From assembly GCF_003331055.1 (NCBI RefSeq), contig NZ_PUQD01000014.1:27597-91596 (forward strand): a DNA stretch of 64,000 bases, in the 5' to 3' direction. The notes beneath the pieces were generated by a model. That model searched no databases and was not told the origin of the DNA. It was given only the letters and a program-made list of their open reading frames with translations. The DNA is from Pseudomonas sp. AFG_SD02_1510_Pfu_092 (GTDB taxonomy: Bacteria; Pseudomonadota; Gammaproteobacteria; Pseudomonadales; Pseudomonadaceae). The position numbers and the translations under genes were made by a program. Below are positions 34,218 through 42,448 of the stretch, in pieces; the first letter of the stretch is position 1; every line of letters starts with the position of its first letter.

Positions 34218-34306
34218 ACCGCGGCCCACCGATCGAGCCCCTGAAAACGCCCTGACGGCGAAGTGGATCCCTTGTTACACAAGGCCTGCAGCTGGTTTTT
34301 CCGGCT

Positions 34307-34324
34307 TTGGCACAGCTATTGCCG
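34307..34324 (+). promoter_or_regulatory. Sigma-54 promoter of the curlin locus
   Basis: TTGGCACAGCTATTGCCG matches the sigma-54 consensus YTGGCACR-N4-TTGC at every conserved base, with the GG-N10-GC spacing exact. The expected transcript start is near 34334, about 44 bp before the ATG at 34378. A GCAGGAGG ribosome site follows. Confidence 0.85.
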
Positions 34325-34377
34325 ATCTCCTGCCAGACGCCCAAACCCATGGGCCCGTTTGCAGGAGGAACAGACTC

Positions 34378-35706
34378 ATGCACCGACCGATACCTCACCC
34401 GCTGGCACTGGCGATACTCGCCGGTATGCTCCAGCTTCCGGCACAGGCTGCCTTGAATGCTGTCGACCCCGGCGCCTATGTCCCCGCCAACGGCGGCTTC
34501 CCCGCCTGGTACCAGGACAGCCACGGCCGCACCCTCGACCTGTGCCTGACCAAGGCCGTCAGTTCACGCGTCGCTGGCGCCCCCGGCGCGCCGTCGTACA
34601 TGTGCACGCTGCTGCCCACGCCCGGCGTGTTCGACGATACCCAACCCATCGTCTTCCCCGGCAACTTCCCTGACGAAGCGTTCTGGTTCACCGCCGACGC
34701 CGCCATCGTCGACGCCGCGCGCGGCATCGACCTGGGCTACGGCGCGGCGGTCGAAGCGGCATTCGCCGCCGATGAGCCGGTCGACGGTGACCAGGTCAGC
34801 TTTGCCCGGGTGCGTATCCGCGTCGATGTGCCCAGCGCCGGCACCTACGTCATCACCCACCCCTACGGCGTCGAAGTGTTCGACGTACCGGCAGGCGGGC
34901 GCCGGGCGATCAACATGACCCGCGACATCGGCATTGCCGGCGCCGGCGACTTCAGCGGTGCCCTCAAAGGCGATGTCGGGCCGTTCCTGCGCAGCGTCAA
35001 CGGCCCTTACACCGAAGGCAGCGAGCGTTTCATCGGCGACCCGAACCTGGAAGAACGGGTCACCGGCAGCCCGTTCAACACCAACTTCGTACGCATCGAA
35101 GGCCCCGGTGGCCTGGACCTGCGCACCGAGCTGTTCGCGGTCTCGGGCAAGCTGTCCGAGGTGGCGCTGGCAACCCCGCTGATGCCGCAACGCAGCACCT
35201 ACTCGCGGCATACAGAGAACGGCGACCTGCGCGCCCAGCAGGACATCTTCGTCATGGCCCCGCCGCCACCGGCCAGCGTCACCCTGACCAGCCAGACCCC
35301 GAACCTGAACCTCAGCGAAGCCAACGGCACGGGCGCCTGGTACGGCCAGTCGGTGCTCGACCCGGCCGCCGGGACGGTGCTGACGCTGAGCGCCGACAAC
35401 AGCGTGGCGATACCCAGCAGCAGCCTGACCAGCACCAACGTGGCGCTGACCGACCTGGTCACCATCACCCAGGCGCAGTACCGCCTGTCCACCGGCGAAC
35501 TGACCCTGGTGGCCAGCAGCAGCGACGAAACCACACCGCCCGTGCTCACCGCGCGTACCGGCAACGGCACGCTGATCGGCAACCTCAGCGGCAACGGCGC
35601 CGTGAAGACCTTGAGCACCAGCCTGTCGCCCATCCCGCCGGCCAAGGTGCAGGTCACCAGTGCCAATGGCGGTAGCGACAGCGAAGACGTGGTGCTGGTG
35701 CCATGA
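34378..35706 (+). CDS. Exported protein A of the curlin locus
   Basis: A 442-residue exported protein; ATG 34378 has a strong AGGAGGA site. A signal peptide (LALAILAGMLQLPAQA) is followed by a mature start ALNAVDPGAYVPANGGFPAWYQD. Residues 25 to about 300 form a domain shared with the next gene product: conserved blocks are the CLTK...YMCTLLPTPGVFDD Cys pair, VDGDQVSFARVRIRVDVPSAGTY and ITHPYGVEVF. GDPNLEERVTGSPFNTNFVRIEG closes the domain. The remaining 140 residues are Ser/Thr-rich beta-type sequence. No known family was recognised. It is first in a sigma-54-driven set with two curlins, so a surface or fibre-associated role, such as adhesin or assembly factor, is inferred. Confidence 0.8.
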   Translation: MHRPIPHPLALAILAGMLQLPAQAALNAVDPGAYVPANGGFPAWYQDSHGRTLDLCLTKAVSSRVAGAPGAPSYMCTLLPTPGVFDDTQPIVFPGNFPDEAFWFTADAAIVDAARGIDLGYGAAVEAAFAADEPVDGDQVSFARVRIRVDVPSAGTYVITHPYGVEVFDVPAGGRRAINMTRDIGIAGAGDFSGALKGDVGPFLRSVNGPYTEGSERFIGDPNLEERVTGSPFNTNFVRIEGPGGLDLRTELFAVSGKLSEVALATPLMPQRSTYSRHTENGDLRAQQDIFVMAPPPPASVTLTSQTPNLNLSEANGTGAWYGQSVLDPAAGTVLTLSADNSVAIPSSSLTSTNVALTDLVTITQAQYRLSTGELTLVASSSDETTPPVLTARTGNGTLIGNLSGNGAVKTLSTSLSPIPPAKVQVTSANGGSDSEDVVLVP

Positions 35707-35738
35707 ACAGACAAAGGCTCAGCCTTCAAGGAGGCAGC

Positions 35739-37976
35739 ATGAACACTTGGTCGCGCCGTGCGCTGTTGGCCGCAGGTTTCTCCCTTAGCGTTACCAGCGC
35801 CGCCTTCGCCGCGCTGTCCGATGTCGACCCGGGGCCCTACACCTTCGCCACAGGTGGCTACCCGATGTGGTACAAGGACAGCCTCGAGCAGTCGCTGGAG
35901 CTGTGCCAGTCGCGTGCCACCAGTACGCGGGCGCCCGGCGCGCCGGGGGCACCGGCCTACATGTGCACCTTGCTGCCCGAGCCCGGCATCTACGACGATG
36001 CCTTGCCGCTGGTGTTCCCGGACAACTGGCCGCCCGAGATGTTCTGGTTCCTGGCCGAAACCTCGATACCGCAGGTGGGCAACAGCGGTTACGAACTGGA
36101 AGTGTATGTGGCCGGGGTGGAAGCCGCCTTCGCCGCCGAAAACCCGGTCGATGGCGACCAGCAAAGCTTCGCCCGCATCCGTATTCGCGCTTCGGTGCCG
36201 CGTACCGGTACCTACACCATCACCCACCCGTACGGGGTGGAGACGGTCAACGTCACCACGGCGGGCCGCCGGGCGATCAACATCACCCGGGACATCGGCA
36301 TTGGCGCACCCGGCAACTTCCGTGGGGCACTGGCCGGCGCGATCGGCCCTTGGCTGAAAGGGGTTGGCGGGCCGTACACCGAGGTCAACCCCGATACCGG
36401 CGCCAGCGAAACCTACATCGGCGACCCGAACATCACCGAAGCGGTGACCGGCAGCCCGTTCAACACCAACTTCGTGCGCATCGAAGGCCCGGCAGGCACC
36501 CTCCAGACCAATGCCTTCGCGGTGTCCGGCAAGGTCCTCGACCCACGCGCGCAGACCCCGGTCAGCCTCGAGCGCGCCACCTATTCGCGCAACGCCAGCG
36601 GCACCCGTACGGAAGTGTTCGCCAAGGCCCCCAGCGCCGCCAGCCTGTGCATGCGCAATGGCATCGCCCTGGTCGGTACCCCGCCTTCGCCCTGCCAGTA
36701 CACCCTCGCCGCCGACAACAACGGGCTGTTCTTCCATCAGCAGTTCAGCCAGGAGCCACCGCCGCCGGTGGTGGTGGTCACCGCCAGCAACGAGCTCGGC
36801 GGCACCCGGCCGACTGCGCTGTCGAGCAAGCTCACCGACGTGGTCAAGGTCAACACCGCACGCTACGACTGGGCCAACAAGCGCCTGCTGATCGAAGCCA
36901 GCTCCAGTGACGAGGTGGCGATCCCTGACCTGCTCGCCCAGGGTTACGGTCGCCTGTCCAAGGCGGGTACCTTGCAGAGCCTGACCGTCAACGACCTGCC
37001 GCAGCCACCAGCGAGCGTCACGGTCAAGTCGGCGCGTGGCGGCAGCGATGTCGAACCGGTGGTGGTGGTCGGCAATGCGCCGGTCGAGGCGGCCAACCAG
37101 CCACCGCTGGCCCAGGCCGATGTCGCCAGCACCAGCGTCGGCATCCCGATCACCCTCAACCTGCTGCAGAACGACAGCGACCCGGACGCCAATGTGCCGC
37201 TGACCATCAGCGACCTGACCCAACCGGGTACCGGCCTTGGCGGGGTGGTAATGAACGGGACCACCTCGGTGACCTACACCCCGCCAGCCGGGGCCACGCA
37301 ACCGCTGGTGGCCAGCTTCAGCTACCGGGCGGTGGATGCCAAGGGCCTGAAATCGACCCCGGCCACGGTGACCATCAACGTCGCGCCCAACCGCGCCCCT
37401 ACCGCCAACCCGGAAACCGTTGCCACCCTGGGCGTACCGTTGACCATCAACGTGCTGGCCAACGACACCGATCCGGAGGGCAACCTGCCGCTGAGCGTCG
37501 TCGCCACCGCGTTGACTCAGCCGGCTACCGGCCGCGGCAGCGTCAGCAGCGACGGCACGACGGTGACCTACACCCCGCCGGCGACGATACCGGCGCCGTT
37601 CACCACCAGCTTCACCTACCAGGTGCGTGACTCGCTGGGGGCGCTGTCCAACGCCGCCACCGTCACCGTCAACGTGTCGCCAAAACCCGCGGCAGAGACC
37701 TTCGCGGTCACCGCAGCCACGGTCACGGCGCGCTCCAACAATCGCTACAACTGGGACCTCAGCGGCACCTCGTCGGTGACCACTGGCAACACCGTCACCG
37801 TGCGGGTGACCACCACCACCGGCGTGCAAACCCTCGGCACTGCCACGGTAGCGCTCACCGGCCGCTGGCGCCTGGCGGTCAGCAACAGCACCACGATCAT
37901 CCCGACGGCGGCACCGACGGCGACGATCACCACCAGCCAGGGCACTACCCGCACGGTCAACGTCGTCGTGCAGTGA
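35739..37976 (+). CDS. Exported protein B with tandem Ig/cadherin-like domains
   Basis: A 745-residue exported protein. ATG 35739 is chosen because it has AAGGAGG and begins a signal peptide (ALLAAGFSLSVTSAAFA); the upstream ATG 35703 overlaps the previous stop. Residues 25 to about 300 are related to protein A: CQSR...YMCTLLPEPGIYDD, VDGDQQSFARIRIRASVPRTGTYTITHPYGVE, and GSPFNTNFVRIEGPAG. The C-terminal part adds two tandem-95/Ig-like domains, beginning NQPPLAQADVASTSVGIPIT and NRAPTANPETVATLGVPLT, each with a possible calcium-type NDSDPD or NDTDPE motif. A final Thr/Val-rich domain follows. This looks like a long surface adhesin or fibre cap. It is co-transcribed with the curlin genes that follow. 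Confidence 0.8.
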   Translation: MNTWSRRALLAAGFSLSVTSAAFAALSDVDPGPYTFATGGYPMWYKDSLEQSLELCQSRATSTRAPGAPGAPAYMCTLLPEPGIYDDALPLVFPDNWPPEMFWFLAETSIPQVGNSGYELEVYVAGVEAAFAAENPVDGDQQSFARIRIRASVPRTGTYTITHPYGVETVNVTTAGRRAINITRDIGIGAPGNFRGALAGAIGPWLKGVGGPYTEVNPDTGASETYIGDPNITEAVTGSPFNTNFVRIEGPAGTLQTNAFAVSGKVLDPRAQTPVSLERATYSRNASGTRTEVFAKAPSAASLCMRNGIALVGTPPSPCQYTLAADNNGLFFHQQFSQEPPPPVVVVTASNELGGTRPTALSSKLTDVVKVNTARYDWANKRLLIEASSSDEVAIPDLLAQGYGRLSKAGTLQSLTVNDLPQPPASVTVKSARGGSDVEPVVVVGNAPVEAANQPPLAQADVASTSVGIPITLNLLQNDSDPDANVPLTISDLTQPGTGLGGVVMNGTTSVTYTPPAGATQPLVASFSYRAVDAKGLKSTPATVTINVAPNRAPTANPETVATLGVPLTINVLANDTDPEGNLPLSVVATALTQPATGRGSVSSDGTTVTYTPPATIPAPFTTSFTYQVRDSLGALSNAATVTVNVSPKPAAETFAVTAATVTARSNNRYNWDLSGTSSVTTGNTVTVRVTTTTGVQTLGTATVALTGRWRLAVSNSTTIIPTAAPTATITTSQGTTRTVNVVVQ

Positions 37977-37991
37977 CGGCCGGAGGTTGCC

Positions 37992-38465
37992 ATGAAACGC
38001 CTGTACCCCCTGCTGCTCGGCCTGGCCCTGACGGGCCAGGCCAGTTGGGCCGAGGACTTGCTCGACAATGCCGACCTCGCGCCCGGCAATGACCTCGGCG
38101 AACCGCTGATCATCCGCCTGCTGCCGGCCGCTGCCGGGCAGGCGGCGCTGATCGAGCAGCAAGGCGCGGGCAACCGCGCCGCCCTCGACCAGAACGGCCA
38201 GGCCCTGCTCGGCCGTATCGTTCAGGCCGGAGGCGCGCAGGAAGCGTACATCCTGCAGGAAGGCAGCGACCTGATGGCCGTCATCAGCCAGCAGGGCTAC
38301 GGCAACAGCGCGTCGATCCGCCAGAGCGGCAGCGGCAACCGTGCGGCCATCGAGCAGATCGGCAACGACAACAGCGCCAGCATCGTGCAGGCCGGCACAG
38401 GGCTGAACAGCTCCGTGACCCAGGCCGGCAATGGCCAGCATGTGCAGATCACCCAATACCGATAG
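37992..38465 (+). CDS. CsgB-like minor curlin
   Basis: A 157-residue exported protein with a signal peptide (LYPLLLGLALTGQASWA). The C-terminal two thirds contain curlin repeats of the N-x5-Q-x-G-x2-N type, such as GYGNSASIRQSGSGNRAAIE, QIGNDNSASIVQAGTGLNSS and VTQAGNGQHVQITQ. The size (151 in E. coli CsgB), the atypical N-terminal region and the position before a longer repeat protein all fit a nucleator subunit. It lies 15 bp after protein B and 16 bp before the CsgA-like gene. No csgG, csgE or csgF export gene is in the window. Confidence 0.82.
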   Translation: MKRLYPLLLGLALTGQASWAEDLLDNADLAPGNDLGEPLIIRLLPAAAGQAALIEQQGAGNRAALDQNGQALLGRIVQAGGAQEAYILQEGSDLMAVISQQGYGNSASIRQSGSGNRAAIEQIGNDNSASIVQAGTGLNSSVTQAGNGQHVQITQYR

Positions 38466-38481
38466 ACCTGGAGGCACCACC

Positions 38482-39927
38482 ATGTACAAGCTCGCTCCGT
38501 TAAGCGCCGCTATCGTCCTGGCCCTTGCAGGCCAGGCCATGGCTGCTGACAGCAGTTCGTCGCAGACCCAGAACGGCCAGGAAAACATCGCCGAAGTCAG
38601 CCAGGCCCTGGCACCCTTCGCCTCGGCCAGCCAGACCCAGACCGGCAAGGGCAACAATCACCTGGCCGTGCAGGCCGAGAGCACCAGCGACATCCAGGAG
38701 AGCGCCAACGGCCAGTACAACGCCGGCTACGCCGAGCAGCTGTTCGAGAATGCCAGCCAGATTACCCAGCACGCCGCAGGCAGCTACAACGATGCCTTCG
38801 CCAGCCAGTCGCTGGGCCAGGGCAACCAAGCGCTGCAGACCCAGCAAGGCAGCGGCAATACCTCGACCGTGTGGCAGGACAGCCAGCAAGGCAGCCAGGC
38901 CACCACCTGGCAGTCGGGCCAGCGCAACGAAGCCTTCATCGAGCAGACCTTCTCCGGCAGCAACAACCGCAGCACCGTCAACCAGACCGGCCAGGACAAC
39001 TATGCCGCTGCCGAGCACCTGGGCCACCTCGATGGCAACATCCAGATCTACCAGGACGGCAAGGGCAACTGGGCGTATGGCGACCAGCGGGACGGCAACG
39101 GCGGCACCATCGGCATCGGCCAGTACGGCGGCGGCAACTCGGTCGAGGTGTGGCAGGACAGCCAGACCGGCAGCCAGGCCGCCGTGACCCAGTCCGGGCA
39201 GCTGAACGAGGGCTATATCGACCAGAGCTTCGGCACCGACAACACCGTCAGCCTGGCGCAACAGGGCACCGCCAACGCCAGCTGGTCCGACCAGTTCGAG
39301 ACCAGCAACGCGATCACCACCATTACCCAGACCGGCAGCAACAACCTGCACTTCACCTACCAGAACGGTGAAAACCTCAACCTGACCATCAACACCAAAG
39401 GCAACGGCAACAGCATCACCGCCAGCAACTGGAAAGGCGCCAAGATGGGCGGCCAGTTCGGTACCAACCAGAACGCTACCATCAACCAGAACGGCAACGG
39501 CAACGGCGTGAACCTGACCCAGAACGGCGACAACCAGCTGGCCACACTGAGCCAGAAAGGCACCGGCAACCAGATGCAGACCAAACAGGCCGAGACGAAC
39601 AACGAGCTGTACTTCGAACAGAACGGCACGGACAACCTGCTGATCGCCGACCAGCGTGGCAGCGACAACTACGCCTACGGCAACAGCCAGGGCACTGGCA
39701 ACGTCATCAACCTCGACCAGTCCGGTTACAGCAACCAGAGCTACACCCACCAGCTGTACGGTGGCGGCAACGAAGCCACCATCAAGCAGACCGACAGCAT
39801 CAACGTCGCCTATGTGACCCAGGGCGGCCAGGGCAACAAGGCCTTCGTCGACCAGAGCGGGGTCGCGCAAACCGCCACCATCAGCCAGTTGGGCAGCGGC
39901 AACCTGGCCACTGTGACCCAGCAGTAG
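38482..39927 (+). CDS. CsgA-like major curlin, long form
   Basis: A 481-residue exported protein with signal peptide MYKLAPLSAAIVLALAGQAMA; ATG 38482 has GGAGG upstream. The mature part is almost wholly made of imperfect curlin repeats of about 20-24 residues, roughly 20 in all, with Gln/Asn/Gly/Ser spaced as N-x5-Q-x-G-x2-N (for example QNATINQNGNGNGVNLTQNG). It is about three times the length of E. coli CsgA (151 residues, five repeats). It should form a beta-solenoid amyloid subunit. A strong intrinsic terminator follows. How it crosses the outer membrane is not shown by this window. Confidence 0.85.
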   Translation: MYKLAPLSAAIVLALAGQAMAADSSSSQTQNGQENIAEVSQALAPFASASQTQTGKGNNHLAVQAESTSDIQESANGQYNAGYAEQLFENASQITQHAAGSYNDAFASQSLGQGNQALQTQQGSGNTSTVWQDSQQGSQATTWQSGQRNEAFIEQTFSGSNNRSTVNQTGQDNYAAAEHLGHLDGNIQIYQDGKGNWAYGDQRDGNGGTIGIGQYGGGNSVEVWQDSQTGSQAAVTQSGQLNEGYIDQSFGTDNTVSLAQQGTANASWSDQFETSNAITTITQTGSNNLHFTYQNGENLNLTINTKGNGNSITASNWKGAKMGGQFGTNQNATINQNGNGNGVNLTQNGDNQLATLSQKGTGNQMQTKQAETNNELYFEQNGTDNLLIADQRGSDNYAYGNSQGTGNVINLDQSGYSNQSYTHQLYGGGNEATIKQTDSINVAYVTQGGQGNKAFVDQSGVAQTATISQLGSGNLATVTQQ

Positions 39928-39941
39928 ATCGCTCCCCCTTT

Positions 39942-39983
39942 GGACCGCGGTGCTTCTCTCCCTGGTGCTGCGGTTCCTTTTTT
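39942..39983 (+). terminator. Intrinsic terminator after the curlin locus
   Basis: GGACCGC and GCGGTTCC pair around GGTGCTTCTCTCCCTGGTGCT, and six T residues follow. It starts 15 bases after the CsgA-like stop and closes the four-gene unit. Confidence 0.8.
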
Positions 39984-40000
39984 CCTGTAGATGTTTTTTC

Positions 40001-40093
40001 CGGCCTGTTCGCGGGCGCGCCCGCTCCCACAGGTGCCGCGCTGCCCTCAAGGCCTGTTACTCCCGTGGGAGCCGGCAAGCCCGCGAATAGGCC
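40001..40093. repeat. Two REP elements before alkB
   Basis: GTTCGCGGGCGCGCCCGCTC (about 40007-40032) and CGTGGGAGCCGGCAAGCCCG (about 40064-40087) form an inverted pair between the curlin terminator and the alkB gene. Confidence 0.8.
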
Positions 40094-40143
40094 AAGCCTG
40101 CCAAGCGCATTACAATGGTCCACACCCAAACCGATAGCCAACC

Positions 40144-40791
40144 ATGATCCAGTCCGACCTCGACCTGTTCGGCCACCAGCCGCAACGCCTGGCCAGCCAC
40201 ACCGTGCTGCTGCCCGGCTTCGCCCTGGGCGAAATCGAGCCACTGCTCGACGCCCTGCGCCCGGTGCTGCGCGCCGCGCCGTTCCGGCACATGCACACCC
40301 CCGGCGGCCTGCGCATGGCGGTAGGCCTGACCAACTGCGGCACGCTGGGCTGGGTCAGTGATGAACACGGCTACCGCTACAGCCCCAATGACCCCCTCAG
40401 CGGCAAGCCCTGGCCCGCCCTGCCCCCGCTGTTGCTGGCCCTGGCCGCCCGCGCCGCTGCCATGGCCGGGTTCGACGGTTTCGTGCCGGATGCCTGCCTG
40501 ATCAACCACTACCTGCCCGGCACCCGCCTGAGCCTGCACCAGGACCGCGACGAGCAGGACTTCGGCCAGCCGATCGTGTCGCTGTCGCTGGGCTTGCCAG
40601 CGGTGTTCCTGTTCGGTGGCCTGCAACGCGCCGACAAGGCCCGACGCATCCCGCTCAGCCACGGCGATGTGCTGGTGTGGGGTGGCGAAGACCGCTTGCG
40701 CTTCCACGGTGTATTGCCCATCAAGCCCGGCGTGCATCCGCGCCTGGGGGAACGACGGATCAACCTGACCCTGCGCAAGGCCGGCGGCTGA
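40144..40791 (+). CDS. alkB: DNA oxidative demethylase AlkB
   Basis: A 215-residue Fe(II)/2-oxoglutarate dioxygenase that repairs 1-methyladenine and 3-methylcytosine in DNA. The length equals that of E. coli AlkB (216). The substrate-side LINHYLPGTRLSLHQDRDE stretch gives the HxD iron ligands (HQD), the distal His is in RFHGVLP and the 2-oxoglutarate-binding Arg residues in ERRINLTLRKAG. The N-terminal GGLRMAVGLTNCGTLGW matches the nucleotide-recognition lid. It stands alone, not fused or linked to ada here. Confidence 0.93.
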   Translation: MIQSDLDLFGHQPQRLASHTVLLPGFALGEIEPLLDALRPVLRAAPFRHMHTPGGLRMAVGLTNCGTLGWVSDEHGYRYSPNDPLSGKPWPALPPLLLALAARAAAMAGFDGFVPDACLINHYLPGTRLSLHQDRDEQDFGQPIVSLSLGLPAVFLFGGLQRADKARRIPLSHGDVLVWGGEDRLRFHGVLPIKPGVHPRLGERRINLTLRKAGG

Positions 40792-40902
40792 ACCGGAGCC
40801 AGGGTCGGCGCCAGCGGATGAACGTGCATGAAACAATTTGAACATCCGCGCCGGGCAAGCTTCAAAAGAGTGGCCACGCCCTGTTCAGCCTGGAGCCCCG
40901 CC

Positions 40903-40956
40903 ATGCCCTACCTGTTGTTTGCCCTCAGCCTTCACACCGGAGCAGCGCGCCCATGA
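40903..40956 (+). CDS. Possible 17-residue leader peptide
   Basis: A short frame, MPYLLFALSLHTGAARP, has a GGAG site and ends by overlapping the next gene's start in an ATGA. It is hydrophobic and may simply be chance, or a small coupling or leader frame for the 95-residue gene. Confidence 0.22.
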   Translation: MPYLLFALSLHTGAARP

Positions 40957-41240
40957 AAATGCCCTGCCGCGCCCCCAACGCCTCCCTGCAACTCGATTAC
41001 GTACGTGACACCTTGTTCGGCCCGGTCGCGCAGAGCGTGGAATGCCAGTGCCAGATCGCCGCCCTCAACCTGCAAGGCCGCCCCGGCTTGCGCCTGCACA
41101 TCTGCCCGCCGCTACCCGACAAGGTAGACCGTGCCCACAGCGTGGCCTTCGTCTGGGACGGGCGCAGCTATCACGGCGTGGTGCGTGACCAGGGCAAGTG
41201 TGGCGATGGCGGCCTGAACCTGCTGCTGGAGCTGCAGTAA
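40953..41240 (+). CDS. Hypothetical protein, 95 residues
   Basis: A 95-residue cytoplasmic protein of unknown family. There are four Cys residues in the first half (in MPCRAP, ECQCQIA and HICPP) and one in the second (GKCGDGG), with the pattern VECQCQIAALNLQGRPGLRLHICPPLP split over two short strands. This could be a small metal-binding or oxidation-sensitive fold. The ATG at 40953 overlaps a possible short leader frame; a second in-frame ATG lies two codons later. It is followed at 84 bp by the Yip1-type gene. Confidence 0.55.
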   Translation: MKMPCRAPNASLQLDYVRDTLFGPVAQSVECQCQIAALNLQGRPGLRLHICPPLPDKVDRAHSVAFVWDGRSYHGVVRDQGKCGDGGLNLLLELQ

Positions 41241-41324
41241 CCGATCAACGGCGGCCAACCCGGCTGAACCCGCCGGGCGCGGCACCTCTCCATAGCAAAA
41301 GGACCCCGTCTGCCGGAGAACGCC

Positions 41325-41939
41325 ATGAACAGTCCGCTGCTCAAGCTATTCACCCACCCCGCCGACGCCTGGCTGGACATCCGCCGCGCCGAGGAAGACC
41401 ACCCGCAGCAATACCTGCCGCGCCTGCTGGCCTTGGCCCTGATCCCCGCCGTGTGCCTGTTCATCGGTACCACCACGTTTGGCTGGAGCCTGGCCGCCGA
41501 GGAGCGGGTGCGCCTGAGCCTGGGCAGTGCCGCGCAACTGGCAGGCTTGCTGTACGCCACCGTCGTCGCCGGGGTGATGCTGATGGGCGTGATGATCCGC
41601 TGGATGTCACGCGGTTTCGACGCGCAGCCCAGCCTCAACCAGTGCATCGGCTTTGCCGCCTACTGCGCCACGCCGTGGTTCTTTGCCGGGGTGGTCGGCT
41701 TGCTGCCGATCCGCTGGCTGGCTGTGGTGGCGCTGCTGGCCGCCTCGGCGTATGCCAGTGTGTTGCTGTATGGCGGGTTGCAGACCTTCCTGCGGCTGAA
41801 GAAGGAACAGGCGATGCTGTTCGCGACCTGCGTGTGGGGGGTGGGGTTGTTGCTGCTGGTGACCATCCTGGTGGCGATGATCCTGTTCTGGTTCAACGGC
41901 CTGATGCCAGAATATGTGCGCCCGGCCAGCCTGGGCTGA
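41325..41939 (+). CDS. YIP1-family membrane protein
   Basis: A 204-residue membrane protein of the Yip1/DUF1282 family. Five hydrophobic segments are seen, after an N-terminal cytoplasmic part LLKLFTHPADAWLDIRRAEE, which is the usual family opening. The first helix region includes LALALIPAVCLFIGTTTFGW, and QCIGFAAYCATPWFFAGVVG is the conserved mid-protein helix. No function is established for bacterial members. ATG 41325 is preceded by GGAG. Confidence 0.82.
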   Translation: MNSPLLKLFTHPADAWLDIRRAEEDHPQQYLPRLLALALIPAVCLFIGTTTFGWSLAAEERVRLSLGSAAQLAGLLYATVVAGVMLMGVMIRWMSRGFDAQPSLNQCIGFAAYCATPWFFAGVVGLLPIRWLAVVALLAASAYASVLLYGGLQTFLRLKKEQAMLFATCVWGVGLLLLVTILVAMILFWFNGLMPEYVRPASLG

Positions 41940-41959
41940 CCGGGACGCGGCGGGCGCAC

Positions 41960-42220
41960 TCAGGCGATGGCCTTGAGTGGCGCCGGTTGGCTGTCACGCA
42001 GCGCGTGCAGCTGCCCGACCAGGTTGACCAGGTCACGGCAACTGTTGAGGCTTTGCAGCGAGACCCCGCTCAGGGTCACGCCCTCATCGAGACTCTGGCC
42101 CTGACCCAGGCGGATGGTCAGGTTGGCGCCGTCCGGGCAGCTGACTTCACAACGGTCGGGCAGGCAGGCCTGCTCGATCATCTGCCGCATTTCTAGCAAC
42201 GAAACTCCTATCAACGACAT
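41960..42220 (-). CDS. DUF1652-family small protein
   Basis: An 86-residue protein of the pseudomonad-specific DUF1652 family. The start at 42220 gives the family opening MSLIGVSLLEMRQMIEQACL, with GAGAGGG upstream; a longer in-frame start adds unrelated residues. The central CPDGANLTIRLGQGQS and C-terminal GVSLQSLNSCRDLVNLVGQL stretches also match. Function unknown. It is convergent with the Yip1 gene and separated from pirin by about 230 bp without recognised features. Confidence 0.78.
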   Translation of the reverse strand: MSLIGVSLLEMRQMIEQACLPDRCEVSCPDGANLTIRLGQGQSLDEGVTLSGVSLQSLNSCRDLVNLVGQLHALRDSQPAPLKAIA

Positions 42221-42448
42221 GGTACGACCCTCTCTTTGGGATGGCCTGTTGTGTGAGTACGCCGTTATCGGGCGAGGCGCCAATTGATATTGCGCATGCC
42301 CGGGCAGGCATCCATGGGCCGGGGCAATGATCATGCAGAGAATCCTCTAGCACCTTAGTGGAAGATTGCCAGCATGGTCCGGGCGTTCGAGCGCGATGGC
42401 AGACTTGACGACGAGCGGTCCCTCACCAAACCACTCGATGAGTCACGC

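Noticed and set aside
35703..35738. Start of exported protein B at ATG 35703
   Set aside because: It overlaps the previous stop without a ribosome site, while ATG 35739 has AAGGAGG and begins a standard signal peptide.
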